A stretch of 64,000 nt of DNA from Telmatactis stephensoni (taxonomy: Eukaryota > Cnidaria > Anthozoa > Actiniaria > Isophelliidae): the NCBI GenBank assembly GCA_029948255.1, contig JALIZF010001889.1, positions 496,001 through 560,000 on the forward strand, given 5' to 3'. The translations under genes were made by a program, and so were the position numbers. Below the pieces are notes generated by a model. The model had not been told where the DNA came from. It saw only the letters and a list, made by a program, of their open reading frames with translations, and ran no database searches. Of this stretch, positions 1-11,650 are shown one piece after another. Position 1 is the stretch's first letter. Every line of letters begins with the position of its first letter.

Positions 1-2
1 TT

Positions 3-1500
3 AAGGGGGGACAACTGTGCCACTTTATAGAGGAATGGAAAAAGCTTACTTCAGATAAAACAATTTTACAAACAATTATGGGTGAGCATATTGACTTCAT
101 TGATCATCCACCACTGCAAGGCTCATACCCTCCTAATTCAGTGTGCAGAGATCATGAAGCACTGGTTTCTATTGAGCTCTCCTTGCTACACAAGAAAGGG
201 GTCATTGTGCCTTGCACTCATGAACCTGGTGAATTTATTTCACCTATTTTTACAGTACCAAAAAAGGATGGTAATATAAGACTCATTCTTAATCTTAAAC
301 AATTTAATCTGTATGTTAGAAATTTTCATTTTAAAATGGAATCTATCCACACAATTTTGGGTCTTGTGACACCAAAATGTTGGATGGCATTTCTAGATCT
401 TAAAGATGCCTATTACAGTGTGCTCATCCACCCTGATTTTCAAAAGTACCTCAAATTTTCATATGGTGGTACTTTATATAAGTACAGAGTTTTTCCAAAT
501 GGACTTACTGTTTGCCCCAGAAAGTTTACCAAATTAATGAAACCACCACTTGCCCATCTCAGGCTGAAAAAACATGTAATAGCAGGCTATATTGATGATT
601 TATATTTGCAGGGCTGTACATATGAAGAATGTATTCATAATGTCATTGATACTATAAAAATGTTTGAAAATCTTGGGCTGGTCATACATCCAGAAAAGTC
701 CTCAATAATTCCCGAACAAAAAATTGTTTTCCTAGGATTTGTTGTTGACTCTGTCAACATGAGAGTCTGTCTTACAGAAGAAAAGAAAGCTAAGCTCAAA
801 GAATTGCTAGTTAATGCTAGAGAACATGCTGTTTTACTAAAAATTCGAGATGTTGCCCAGGTCATAGGTCACATGATATCCAGCTTTCCAGGTATAAGAT
901 ATGGTGCCCTGTACTACAGGAACTTAGAGATGGATAAATCCCAAGCTCTAAAAAATTCTAAAGGAAATTTTGAGGCCAGCATGTCAATTTCGCCCAGGGG
1001 TGTCAATGAAATCAGCTGGTGGATTAATAATCTAGACAACAGCTTTGATTATATTGAACAACCTACAGTTGATATAACCCTATACTCTGATGCTTCCACT
1101 CGAGGGTGGGGCCGGGGAGCAGTTATGAATAACATCACTACTGGAGGCAGGTGGTCTCCTTTAGAAAGTAGTTACCATATCAATTGTCTTGAATTACTTG
1201 CAGCATTTTTCGCGCTTAAATGCTTCAAGACTTGCCATCCAAGGAAGCATGTACGGTTAATGATTGATAACACCACTGCAGTTGGAGTTCTCAACAATAT
1301 GGGTACTTGTCATAGTGAACTGTGCAATAACATCGCTTTGGATATTTGGGAATTCTGTATTGCACAAGTAGTTTAGCTTTCTGCTGCCCACATCCCAGGT
1401 ACTGAGAATGTGTTAGCAGATAGAGAGTCAAGGAATTTTCAGAGTCAGGATTCTGAATGGATGTTAAATCCTAAATCACGTACTGGGCTATGCACTTAAG
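3..1500 (+). pseudogene. DIRS reverse transcriptase-RNase H (broken)
   Basis: The domain would copy element RNA into DNA. Visible motifs are the fingers/palm stretch FLDLKDAYYSV (near 393-425), the active-site box YIDD (near 588-600) and an RNase H start LYSDASTRGWG (near 1080-1113). The frame is open upstream of the ATG at 78, so 78 is probably not the true start. A TAG at 1374-1376 interrupts RNase H; the frame then reads on through a typical C-terminal stretch (HIPGTENVLADRESR) to a stop ending at 1500. Similarity is to the DIRS reverse transcriptase family rather than LINE or LTR types, because of the downstream recombinase and the linker. Confidence 0.85.
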
Positions 1501-1527
1501 TGCCTCAATTTCCAACCCAGTATAGAC

Positions 1528-2928
1528 TTGTTTGCCTCCAGATTAAATAAGCAGTTCCCAATCTACTGCTCATACAGACCAGACCCTGAGGCGTCATTCG
1601 TCAATGCCTTCTCTATTTCATGGTCTGATAAACAATTTTATTGTTTTCCTCCATTTAGCTGTGTTTTGAAAGTTCTCCAAAAAGTCAGAAAGGACAGGGC
1701 AACAGGAATCCTAGTAGCTCCACAGTGGCCAACCCAGTCGTGGTACCCGGTTCTGATGTCCCTTCAGATTTGTCCTCCAGTTGTACTGCGACCATCCAAA
1801 GATCTTCTTCAGTTGCCAGCTTTCGCACAGATGGCTCATCCACTGCACAAAAAGCTGAGCCTTATCTGTCTACTGTCAGGAAACAACTCTTAGACCTTGG
1901 ACTTAGCGAATGCTCATTGAAAATCATCATGGCATCTTGGCGTGAAGGAACCCTTAAGCAGTATCAGGTTCACTTGAAAAAATGGATTAAATTCTGTCTG
2001 GATCACAATTGTGATGTCATATCGCCCTCTTTACCGATGGCCCTGGATTTTTTGTCTATGCTTCATGACGATGGACTGTCCTTTAGCTCGGTAAACACAG
2101 CTAGAGCTATGTTGTCATCGATTCTACAATTAGATACTTCTGTTCCGTTTGGACAGTTACCTTTAGTATCGCGTTTTATGAAAGGCATCTTTGAACTACG
2201 TCCTGCGTTGCCTCATTATAACTCCACATGGGATTTGAGTCTAGTGTTTAAATTTTTTCGCCAGTGTGAGTCTGCAGCGGAACTGTCTTTACGACTACTA
2301 ACGCTGAAACTTACATTCCTATTGTTACTGCTTAGTGGTCAGAGATGTCAGACAATATATTTGTTAAGAATAGATAATATGGACATTTGTGATAACAAAT
2401 ACGTCTTTGTCATATCTGATAAAGTTAAGCAAACACGGGTCGGCTATCATATTCGTCCATTAGAGTTCGTACCTTATCCCCAGGATGAGAAACTGTGTGT
2501 AATTACTCATCTCAAAGAATATCTCAAGCGAACAGAATCGATAAGGAACAACTCCAAGCAATTACTACTCTGTTATATTAGACCGCATGGTCCTGCTAGC
2601 AGGGATACCATCTCTAGGTGGTGCAAGTCTATTATGGCGTTGGCACTGAGGTATCGATGTTTCGAGATTTACAGCGCACAGCACACGTTCTGCTTCATCT
2701 TCCCATCTTGTCAGTAAGAATGCAAGCATCAAGGATATTATGAAGTCAGTGGGTTGGTCAAGTGAGAAGACGTTCCAGAGGCGTTTTACAGAGGTAAAAT
2801 CGGCATGTTTTCCGACTTCAGCCATAAGAGAAATGGAGAAATTGTTGTCATACAGGAGTCAGCTAATACGGATAGTGTGTTTGATTAATTTCATTGATGA
2901 CCTGCTTCTTGTCGGACCCGAGCTATAG
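1528..2928 (+). pseudogene. DIRS linker and tyrosine recombinase (broken)
   Basis: From 1528 one frame carries the DIRS-typical segment DLFASRLN ... RPDPEA ... WPTQSWYP. An overlapping frame (1725-2717) then carries the recombinase N-terminal SAM-like helices and the first catalytic arginine region (LLSGQRCQTIY). The HxxR box (AHSTRSAS, from 2674) lies in a third frame, so one base was gained or two lost between about 2660 and 2674. After GWSSEKTF the expected catalytic tyrosine position appears to be phenylalanine, although this alignment is by eye. Both breaks indicate a dead copy. Confidence 0.8.
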
Positions 2929-4556
2929 TAGTGTTATCTTCATCTCCACTGATAAAAGTTGTATAGCGAATATCATTGGCTTTGGCACGCTTGTATATTC
3001 TGCAGCAGCTGCTGGTTCCATAGACTTTGAACTTCCACTTTGGTTTACTCTGCAGTCATGAGAACTTGGATTTCCTCCTGACTTTGACGCATTTTCACAT
3101 TTTCGGCAGGATGTCGTCTTTGTTTCGTAATCAATAATTTTGCCAGTAGACTGACCAACAGCTATACCCTGACCTGTCCGAGAATTACGTGCCTTTCCTC
3201 GTTTCTTCCACCCCATATCCGGCATATAAAATGGCGAGGTTGTTTCCATCTGATCGGTTTCCCTCTTCCACAAGCCAATCAGAACAGCTATTTCTTGCCA
3301 CCTCTTCATGCCCAATTTGCGGCCCCACCCTCCTTTTCAATAGCTTTATAGGTCTTGGAAGCCATACATTTCATATCCATTGGAGCTAAAAGATGATCGA
3401 GTTGAGCATGTCCATTTCCAGAATGAAGAGCCCCAAGAACGCAACGTTCGTTTAATTTGCTTCGTTTTGGACCTCCTTGAGCCACCTCCTCGTGAACCTC
3501 GTCGGTTCTCGCTATCGGTTGATCTCCTTACAAGAGGGTCCTGAAGGGGGGGGGGGGGGGTCCAAATCCCATTCCCAGCCTACTTTTTCATTAAAATCCC
3601 AATCCCAGTCATAAATTTCTCAAAAATCCCATTGCAAATCCAAAGTCCAAATCCCATTCCCAGCCTACTTTTTCATTAAAATCCCAATCCCAGTCATAAA
3701 TTTCTCAAAAATCCCATTGCAATTTTTCGAACTCCGCCTTTCACAAAGTAAGTAATAAAAAATAGCCATGTGACCAGTCTCAGTCTCTCGGATGCATAAT
3801 ATACCGAAAAGTCCTGAGTATGATTTTTTCTTTTCGTTTTTTTGTGCGTCGACTTGTAATTTTTCAATTTTTTAAAAATATTTGTACGGTTTTGCAGTTC
3901 TTCAGCATCAAATCCCATTCCCATTTGATGTTCTGTTTCCCATTCCCAGTGACAAAAAATATCCCCAATTAAATCCCAGTCCCAGTACAACAAATCCCAT
4001 TTCCCAGTCAAAATAAACAGGCAAATCCCAGTCCCATTTACCCCTTCAGGATCCTCTTACAATGATCACATGTTATCCATATTAGATAGGCTAGCCATGC
4101 ACGTCTTTCACTTGTGGTGTTCTTTACTGTCAGTGGTCCCATTTTACACTTGGTGCATGATTCAAGCTGTTTTGATAGAAAGTCCCAGTTCACGATGCGG
4201 TAATTTGCGTCATCTTTATCAAATGTAGATCGAGCTAGGAGCACTCTAAATCTAAAGCTATTTGAAAAGCCAAATAAATTATCATTCGTTAAAACTCGCA
4301 ATCCTCTTATGACCAGAGCTGCCCGTCCGTATAACAACGAACCAGAAATTTTTAATATATTACAAAGCAAAAGGGTTTTCATTGTAGTCGAATGCGGATA
4401 ACAAGAAGCACTCAGTGATTCGACACACTTTTGATGACTGTTTCTATTTGATAATGCTAGGAAAAGCATTAGGCTTTCAGACTTTATACAGTGTGACTGT
4501 AGTTTTCGCATTTTATAAGTCAGCTTTGAGCAAATGATTTTGCATTGCAGAAACAT
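2885..4556 (-). pseudogene. Mutator-like transposase relic split by a MITE
   Basis: The minus strand reads as a Mutator-like transposase of the type common in invertebrate genomes. The N-terminal part (4062-4556) contains IVNWDFLSKQL followed by CTKC ... C..C, a zinc-knuckle-like arrangement. The C-terminal part (2885-3533) contains KLNERCVLGALHSGNG, then a Cys/His cluster (CRKCENASKSG ... HDC) and GSSKSMEP, then ISGDEDNTT, the likely acidic catalytic neighbourhood. Several frame changes are needed in the second part, for example near 3310, 3200 and 2980. The two parts are separated by the element at 3534-4056. Family assignment rests on recalled motif style and was not searched. Confidence 0.65.
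3534..4056. mobile_element. Non-autonomous TIR element (MITE) with 6-bp TSD
   Basis: The ends are 16-bp inverted repeats, GAGGGTCCTGAAGGGG at 3534-3549 and its complement with one mismatch at 4041-4056. TTACAA directly flanks both sides (3528-3533 and 4057-4062), which is a target-site duplication. A G run follows the left end. Inside, an 85-bp unit rich in AAATCCCA/TTCCCAG is tandemly duplicated (about 3561-3645 and 3646-3730). There is no transposase frame. It inserted into the Mutator-like transposase relic, so it is the younger of the two. Confidence 0.85.
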
Positions 4557-4562
4557 AGTAAA

Positions 4563-5615
4563 TTGAAGTACTGTTTTGCGCAGCGAGTTCTACGGTCAGG
4601 TTTGCTTCCAAACAAACAGATATAAACCTCGAAGGCTTTACGGGTCATTTGGTGCGATAGCAAGAAACTTCATCGAATAATTTCAGAATTATGGACCAAT
4701 TTGGAAAAAAGGTAGTTTTTAAAATCCGTTTTTATCTCAAAGAATTTTCAACCAACAATAACCAAAATTACATTATATTATGATCCAAACATTGTTGATT
4801 TAGGATCCGAAAAATTACAGAAAGCAGAAATATTTTAGTTGACTAAAAGTGCGTATCAAAACTGTCTTTAATGCGCTAAGAATTAGGAGCGGGCCACCTT
4901 AATGAACCCATTGGAACAATTTGCATTGATGTTTACAACAACCAACTCCAGTAATGATAAGATTTTGAGATGTAATTTCAGTTTCCTCAAGTTCTTTAAA
5001 TCAGTTGTATTACCAATTACAATCAACACTTATCAAAATGGTAGTTCAGGCCGTCAGATCAGTAAAGAAATTGCTTCAGCGATGTCTCTCACATGTACAA
5101 CACTCTTTTTCTTTAGGGATACATTCTTCCAAGACTTTTTGTACCAAATCTTTTGTGGGAATAATAATAGAAACCTAACGACCGTGACTTTCTCTAAGCA
5201 TTACTTTTGCAAAGCACTCCATCCCAATCCACTCTACTTGCTCTTCTAGTCCACTCTCTGCATAGTTGATTTTTTTCACAATTGCACGCTGCTCCCCCTT
5301 AAGTAGCAAATCGTAGACATTTTGTTCTGTTTCTTTCAAAGCATACTCACACTCACTTTTAACGAAAATATGAGAAATGAGTTTCAGTCAAATGTTTCCC
5401 TCCAATATCAAACACGCTCATTATGTTCTCCTCGGCTGTTTTCCGTAATGGTTGTGACGTAACCGTGACGTCAAAAACGTGTAGAATTTTGCTCCTGAGC
5501 TACAATTTATACTACTATGATAATTATTCAATAGTTTATTAAATGCATTTACAATTCTTAGGTGCATTTTTTATGGACATTCAAGTAACCATTTAACTAA
5601 TCTGCAGTTACATAC
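4563..5615. other. Intergenic, one short relic frame
   Basis: No convincing gene is present. On the minus strand, 5421 down to 5175 shows two adjoining short frames. One starts MSVFDIGGKHL; the other runs SECEYALKETEQNVYDLLL and onward to a stop at 5175-5177. They look like one frame broken near 5350. This could be a transposon fragment or a further exon of the death-fold gene; I do not recognise it. Confidence 0.35.
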
Positions 5616-7673
5616 CATTAACTTGAGAAACAACCAGCTCCCAGAAAGCATTTTTATATTCTTTTTCATCCAGCATGACATCCACAGAGATCTCCTCTCC
5701 ATTACTCAACTTCTTCAGTTCTGGTAATCCATTAAAAGCCTTCTCAAGTTTCTCTCTGAGTGAGCCATCTATGTAGCTTTGCCATAGTTGTTTCAGGGCA
5801 GAAAGACATGATGTTTCAATCATAAAACATATTGAGCCTTCTTTCACCCCAGCAATCTTCATTGCTACAGGCAGCACATTTTGAATAACTTGTAATATCT
5901 CGGGGTTGCTATTGAGTAAACCAAGAAGAACAGCTCCCACAAGAAGTACCTTTCCTTCTGTTGTTTTTATGATGGTTTTCAGACCAAGAACTGCAAAAGA
6001 ATTGGAAATGCACAATATAAAGTGATTCCTCGATAAATGTACGTTGTGCCATCATAAATAATATTCCTTTTGTCAAACTTCACTTTTTGAATAAATATGC
6101 AAAGGGTCTGTATTATTTTGTTTCAACATCTTGAATGGGCTCATTCTGATCTTGAATGCAGCTACATGTAGAACAAGAACGTTAAGGACAAGTATATACT
6201 CAAGGTTTTTGCCTTGAAACTACAGTAAATAAATACCTGTGTTCTGTACTCCACCTACATTTCAACAGCAAAAAAAAAACAAAAAAAAAACCCACTATAA
6301 GTAGAAGCTTTTGTTTGAGAATAATAGTATAAAGGATACAAATAGCTGACAGAGTTGTTACTGACACAGGAGCAAAGCCTGCATACTTTATGATTGCTCG
6401 TATAAATGCAAAACTTGGATCTGATTTCTGAGGATTTACATTATTTTCTCTTTCTTAAATGGCCACAGTCAGTATATTTTAAAAATTATTCAATGTCGTG
6501 TTATTTTCCAGAGATGTTTTATGCAAACTTCCACTACTTGTTAATAAAGATGCTTGTTCAATACAACTTTACAGGAACTCATAAGATACAAATGCTTCAT
6601 GAAATGGGGGCCAGGCTAGAAGCAAGTGAGAACCAACGTTATTAGCAACATCAATAATGTCACATTTTTGTTCTTGGAAGTCAGACTTTTTTATGAGATG
6701 TAATTGTGAAATTCTATTCAATTGAAATATAGTCATGGCAAAAGTTTGTGAGACCTTGCCCAACATGATTTCTCACTGGCTTCCTATGCACAAATATGGT
6801 GAAATTTGAAGGGACTGAAAAACCCCTTAAAATCAGCTTCAAATCACTTGAAAATCACTGATTTGTACTTGGGTCCTCAGTTGGTCCTCAGTCTTCATTT
6901 TGTACCCATCCAAAATTTGTCTGACTCATTAGAAGACTGATTTGGGGGAGGGGGGCATTCACAATTATCACAAAAAACAATGACAAAGGCACAAGTAGAG
7001 TAGACCATGATCATTACATAACCATTACATTTTATAAATTTAGATCATGTACATGCATAAAAGCAGAACTTAAAGTCACCATCGAATCTCACCTTTAAAC
7101 AAGTTCCAAACACTACCTGTAAAAGTAAACACACCCAGACGGGTATATAGATTGAATGTTTTCAATTAATCAAAATTGCACGTGACAATTACAACAGTCT
7201 TTACTTTGGTTGATCAGTTTATGGTTCTTATAATTATATCATGTTTGCACTCTAAAGATTCCATATCATTGGTTAAGTGTTGCAACCTACCTAGTCTGAA
7301 TGCCATTGTCTTAACCTAAATTTTTCTATAATAAATCAGCTGTCCACTTCACTTCTGATGTTTCACTGTTGCTGTACATTAATCCTACATACTGCCTCAC
7401 CTTGAATATTGCAGTCCACTTCTCCTTGGAATAAACAAAACTTTGAACTCTAAACTAGAATCTGCCAACCATTTATTCTTGTATATATATTTTTCTTGAT
7501 TTTGTTTCATACATTTATACAGATGCATTTCTATACTATTTTAATTTATATATTATATTTCTGCATCTTTAATTTGTCATATGTTCTATATGTGAGTCTC
7601 TGGCTCGGACTGAAGGGCCCAACCTTATCCCAAGTTATGACATTAATAAATTGATAAATTAATTAAATAATTA

Positions 7674-7706
<33 letters not shown>

Positions 7707-10629
7707 CTGACTGATTGATTGATTGATTGGATTGATTGATTGATTGAATTATAAGTTCTAACCCCTTCACATGATTGGTGAATCAGAAAAACCTAGAATC
7801 CAACTGAAAGTTTGGATTTGTTATCAGTTGATAATTAATGTTTTAGTTTTGTATGGTGTACTTAATTTCTGAGAGTTAATTATTAGAAAAAAGTAAAGAA
7901 TTATGACTGTTAATTTTATCATTATTAGCATTTACATGTACATTTATAATCACCTGTGTGCATAAATATGTTGTACAAAATATAATTAAATTACAGTAAC
8001 TATTATAATTAAACAGCTTTAACATAGGTTTTCTTACCTCTAAATCTCTTAAATGCACCTAAGAAATAATGAAAAGTATTTGATTTATATCAAATGCAAC
8101 ATTAATTATAAATGTATATACATTGGTTTAAAGCTTTTTTATTCATATTGAAATAATTGCTGCGAGCGAAGCGAGCAGCGACACTATTTGTGGATGGATT
8201 TCCTGTCTTACGTACGACAGAGTTGGCCCGGGCCATTTGTTATGGGCTTGCGGTCTTGAACTGTTGGTAGACACGTACGTAGCTAGATGTAGTGAACGAT
8301 GATTCGTGATGTCATCAAAATACGCTTGGTATTTCTATAATTCAAAATACGCTTGGAATTCAGTATGGTCAGCGGTAAATCACTGCTCTGATGCGACAGA
8401 ATGCATGACTAAGCGATTTCTCGAGTTAGGAGCTGGATGTTTGGTTGTCGTTTTGAAGTAAGGTTTTATTGTTATTCAAATTTATTATGCAAAATCCACT
8501 TCTTTATGTTCGTGGAAGTATTCATCAAGGGCACGAACTGTTTAGTGGGAATCCACTGAATCCTGCTTTGTGTTCGTGGAACTGTGTTCAGGCAAGGGCA
8601 TGAACTGTTTAGTGATATTTCTCAGGAAAGACAATGTCCTTTTATGAGTTTTTCATCGCCGTTGTACGCTAGATTGAAGCAAGACGATATAAAGTTCCAT
8701 TCCAATGTTTTCCTCTTCAAAGAGGTAAAATCTCTTTAGAAAGCCATACGATATCGCTAAAATTTCTGGTGAATCGAAATTTTGCTTTCTGTACGCAGAC
8801 TACTCTCAGTAGTTCAGTTAAATCCACATATATTTATGCATTCTCTATACATTACAAGGCAAATTATGTGTCAGATATTTATCAAGCACTCTTTTAGCTG
8901 CCAGGGAGCGATTCACATCCTTTTCTAAACAAACTTTAATCAGTTAGTTTTATAATCATTGCTAACACTGTTTGTGATTGTTTGAAAAAGCAATATATTT
9001 CAGTGAATAAAATGTACTTGTGCATTTCTAAAACTTGTGTTGTCGTAGTCAGTTTTATAATCATTGCCAACGCAAGCCGTTTGTTTGAAAAATTGCAATG
9101 ATTTACTCAAGATGCTGAATATTTTGAACTGTGTGTGTCTGACACTGATCCTGGAGAATTATGTTCTGTAGTTCAATATTGAAGGTCAACTAGCAGTGTT
9201 CGTCACACAACGCACAGGAGATAGACAAGAAAGATATATCAGACAAAGTGGTGTACTTTCATGAGTTTTAGGGGAACAGTTCTGCTAATGTGGATACACC
9301 AGCTATTTTCTGCTCGCAGCATTTCACTTTCTATTAGAAATGGCTAGTATAGCTAATATCAATGACTCTGAACAAAGGCTTAAATTTAAGAACGTCCTGT
9401 ACAGAAATTTGCCCGATTGCCCCCAACCGAAATTCTTGTTCAAAACCACTGGAATATAGTTGTAATATCCTCTATTTGCAGTATTGATGCACACAACTGG
9501 GTAAAGAGCTCCAAGTGAGTGTTCTCCAAAAGTTGGGGCATCAAGCAATCAACACAAGTCCACTGGCTGTAACAGGGTCAGTTATAGCAAACCGGTTATA
9601 GTTGTAATGTGTCATTTACGTTTGCAGTTATGTTACAACCTCACATAGTTGGTAAAACATTGAAATGGACACGTGAAGGCAACAAGAATACAGTGCTTCC
9701 ACAGGAAGACGAACTAAATTATGGTTGGCACTCTGAGATGAAAGTTAATAATAATAATAATATAATAATATAATGCATTTATATTGCGCCTATACAAATA
9801 TGCTCTAGGCGCATGGGAAAGAGGAAAAAAAAAAAAAAAAAAAAAAAAAAGTCATTTCAAATTATAAGCTAATTTGAAAAGATGAGTTTTCAGTGAAGAC
9901 TTGAACAATGCCAGAGAAGTTGTAGTCCTTATATAAGACGGAAGAGAGTTCCAAAGTTCAGGGGCACACACACAGAACGAACGACCACCATATGACTTAA
10001 CACGAGAGTTTTTACGAACAAGTTGAACATCAGTAGAAGAGCGCAGATTTCTTGTAGGTTTGTAGAGGGAAATCAGGTCAGATATATAGGAAGGAGCCAG
10101 GTCGTAGAGGGCTTTAAAGGTTATCAAAAGAATCTTGAATTTTATTCGATCAGCAACAGGAAGCCAGTGTAGTTGAATTAAGATAGGAGTAATGTGACAG
10201 TGTTTGCGTGATAGAGTTATTAGACGTGCAGCAGCATTTTGAACTGACTGGAGTTTTGAAATTTGTTGACTTGGAAGACCAAAAAGAAGACAGTTAAAAC
10301 AATCGATCTTAGAAGTGATAAAAGCACAACTTACCACTGCTGTACAATTCGTAATCATTGACTTCATCTTTAAGATCTTTCAATTTTAGCCTTTCAGCAA
10401 TAACTTTAAGTATTTTTGTATCATGCAGTCCCAACTGTCCATCTTCCTTCAATGCATCTATCAGATCTTGAGAATTAAAAATTCTTCTTCTGACTTGGTC
10501 TGGCAAAGTCGAACGAAATCGATTTCTTAAGTCATCAAGACCATTGTCTTGGATGTAAGTACCAAGATGTTTAACAGCTTCTACTATTAAGCAATCGTAA
10601 CGGAAGGCCAACTCAACGTTATCGTGCAT
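5616..10629 (-). CDS. Death-fold (DED-like) protein with TRADD-N-like second exon, partial model
   Basis: Two exons are supported: 10335-10629 (from an ATG at 10629, with a stop codon just upstream) and 5616-5990. Donor GTAAGT (10334-10329), acceptor TTTTGCAG (ends 5991) and a phase-1 junction agree on both sides. A second donor, GTATGT, follows 5616, so the gene continues; I did not find the next exon. Exon 1 looks like a six-helix death-effector or related death fold, with SQDLIDALKEDGQL matching helix 4 and ILKVIAERLKLKDL helix 5. Exon 2 starts with a hydrophobic stretch (LLVGAVLLGLLN), then KEGSICFMIETSCLSALKQLW, which resembles the TRADD N-terminal-like fold seen in invertebrate signalling proteins. 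An innate-immune or apoptotic adaptor role is inferred. Confidence 0.6.
5991..9744. other. Long intron of the death-fold gene, no exon seen
   Basis: This is most of the 4.3-kb phase-1 intron. It holds a (GATT)n tract at about 7672-7747 and otherwise AT-rich sequence. I saw no open frame with coding character or paired splice sites. A hidden alternative exon cannot be excluded. Confidence 0.5.
7672..7747. repeat. (GATT)n microsatellite
   Basis: Imperfect GATT/TTGA repeats follow an AATTAATT-rich stretch. The tract is intronic to the death-fold gene. Confidence 0.9.
9745..10330 (-). mobile_element. 5'-truncated LINE, 3' end only
   Basis: The minus strand encodes the C-terminus of a non-LTR retrotransposon: SKLQSVQNAAARLI, LHWLPVADRIKFKI, SYGGRSFCV and ELWNSLPSYIR, ending at 9852. 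A long poly-T run on the minus strand follows, then GCGCCTAGAGCA ... AGGCGCAAT and an ATT-repeat tail, typical of LINE 3' ends. The 5' limit lies within a few bases of the splice donor of the death-fold exon (10334), so the insertion landed almost on the exon edge. Truncation is the usual result of incomplete target-primed reverse transcription. Confidence 0.85.
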
Positions 10630-10639
10630 CCCTTTCTAG

Positions 10640-11386
10640 TAGAATTGTGTTCAAAATGTTGAATAAACTCTTCTTCCGCCTTGCCATCTTGCCTCAGGAT
10701 AAAGACTAGTCTTCTTCGACTTACAGGCCACAGGAAACCCACCAGATACATGTTTGAGTTCCGTAATAGATCCGCTGAAGCAGTACCCTAGTCCCAGAGG
10801 CTTTCCTTGAACCTATTTTACGATCGTAAAATAAATAGTAAAAAGAAACCACAAGGAAAGCCTCTGGGACCAGTTTACTGAAGAGGAAGAAGGAAGAAGA
10901 AGTATTAGTAGTCGAATGAAAACCAAAAACACCATATAACATTTAAATCCTTCTGAAGCCAAAATGTTACACCAAATGAAAATGGATGTTTAACGTTTAG
11001 AACAAATTTCGCCTTGTTATGCAAGTATCAAACGGCTTAGAAAGTAAAATTTCTTACGAAGAGAGGCTTATAAGGCGCCAGTGTATGGCGTGCCGTTTGT
11101 TTCAAAGTCATTCCTTGTCGTAATATCAAGTTATGTCATTGTGATGCTAAAATTTTATCACTGCTGCCATAAATTCTCTCGCTCCCGTCCTCCAGATGTT
11201 GTTTCGTTCTGCCATGAGACTGATTCACTCTACCTTGATAAAGTGTAACACTACCGTGACTGACATTGATTCACTCTACCTTGATAAAGTGTAACACTGT
11301 CATAAGGCATAAAATGTATATTTGCAACATCGGAAGTCAACCATTAAGTGATCTTTATCTTAGTGGAAGTGTCTCCTCTTCTCCGA
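10640..11386. other. Spacer with a small foldback
   Basis: The only structure seen is an inverted repeat, about 10792-10880, with arms containing GTCCCAGAGGCTTTCCTTG. The short direct repeat TTGATTCACTCTACCTTGATA occurs near 11220 and 11265. No gene was recognised. Promoters for the two flanking genes, which read away from each other, could lie here. Confidence 0.45.
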
Positions 11387-11650
11387 ATGGGAACAAACCA
11401 TCCGACGAAGCCTGCTCCGGAAACAAATACCTCAGATGATGCCCTGGACAACTTACTAAATTCTCCCGACATTTTTATGGTTGAAAAGAAACTGCGCAAA
11501 CGCAAACGCGGTGGTAAGACGCAATATTTAATCAAATGGGAGGGATTTCCCCATTCTGAAAACACCCTGGAATCCGAGGAGAATATCCTCAACCCCCCAC
11601 TCATTGACGCTTTCGATAAGAAAAGCGCTTCTTGTTCGCAGGATCAGTGA
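11387..11650 (+). CDS. Small intronless chromodomain protein or fragment
   Basis: The frame from ATG 11387 encodes 87 residues. Residues about 33-80 match a chromodomain: FMVEKKLRKRKRGGKTQYLIKW, then EGFPHSENT and EENILNPPLIDAF. The aromatic cage positions read F, W and F, so methyl-lysine binding is conceivable. The usual NTWEPEEN tryptophan and proline are changed (NTLESEEN), which may weaken the fold. There is no intron and no second domain. It could be a CBX-like gene, a retrocopy, or the integrase chromodomain of a Ty3/gypsy element; no integrase residues were seen upstream. Confidence 0.5.
   Translation: MGTNHPTKPAPETNTSDDALDNLLNSPDIFMVEKKLRKRKRGGKTQYLIKWEGFPHSENTLESEENILNPPLIDAFDKKSASCSQDQ

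Larger units (their letters stand above)
1..2928 (+). mobile_element. DIRS-like tyrosine-recombinase retrotransposon, decayed, left end outside window
   Basis: The order reverse transcriptase, RNase H, DIRS-type linker, tyrosine recombinase on one strand is diagnostic of DIRS elements. The coding frame is already open at base 3, so the element continues left of the window. Breaks seen: an in-frame TAG at 1374-1376, a frame change near 1500-1528, and a further frame change at about 2660-2674. The right boundary is unclear: recombinase-like coding runs to about 2928, where it overlaps the end of the adjacent Mutator-like relic on the other strand. I did not identify the terminal repeats. The copy is inactive. 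Confidence 0.88.

Noticed and set aside
7672..7747. Regular short repeats suggesting a CRISPR-like array
   Set aside because: There are no spacers; it is a tetranucleotide microsatellite in an animal intron.
9324..9548. 74-residue minus-strand frame in the death-fold intron
   Set aside because: No domain, no matched splice sites and no coding bias seen.
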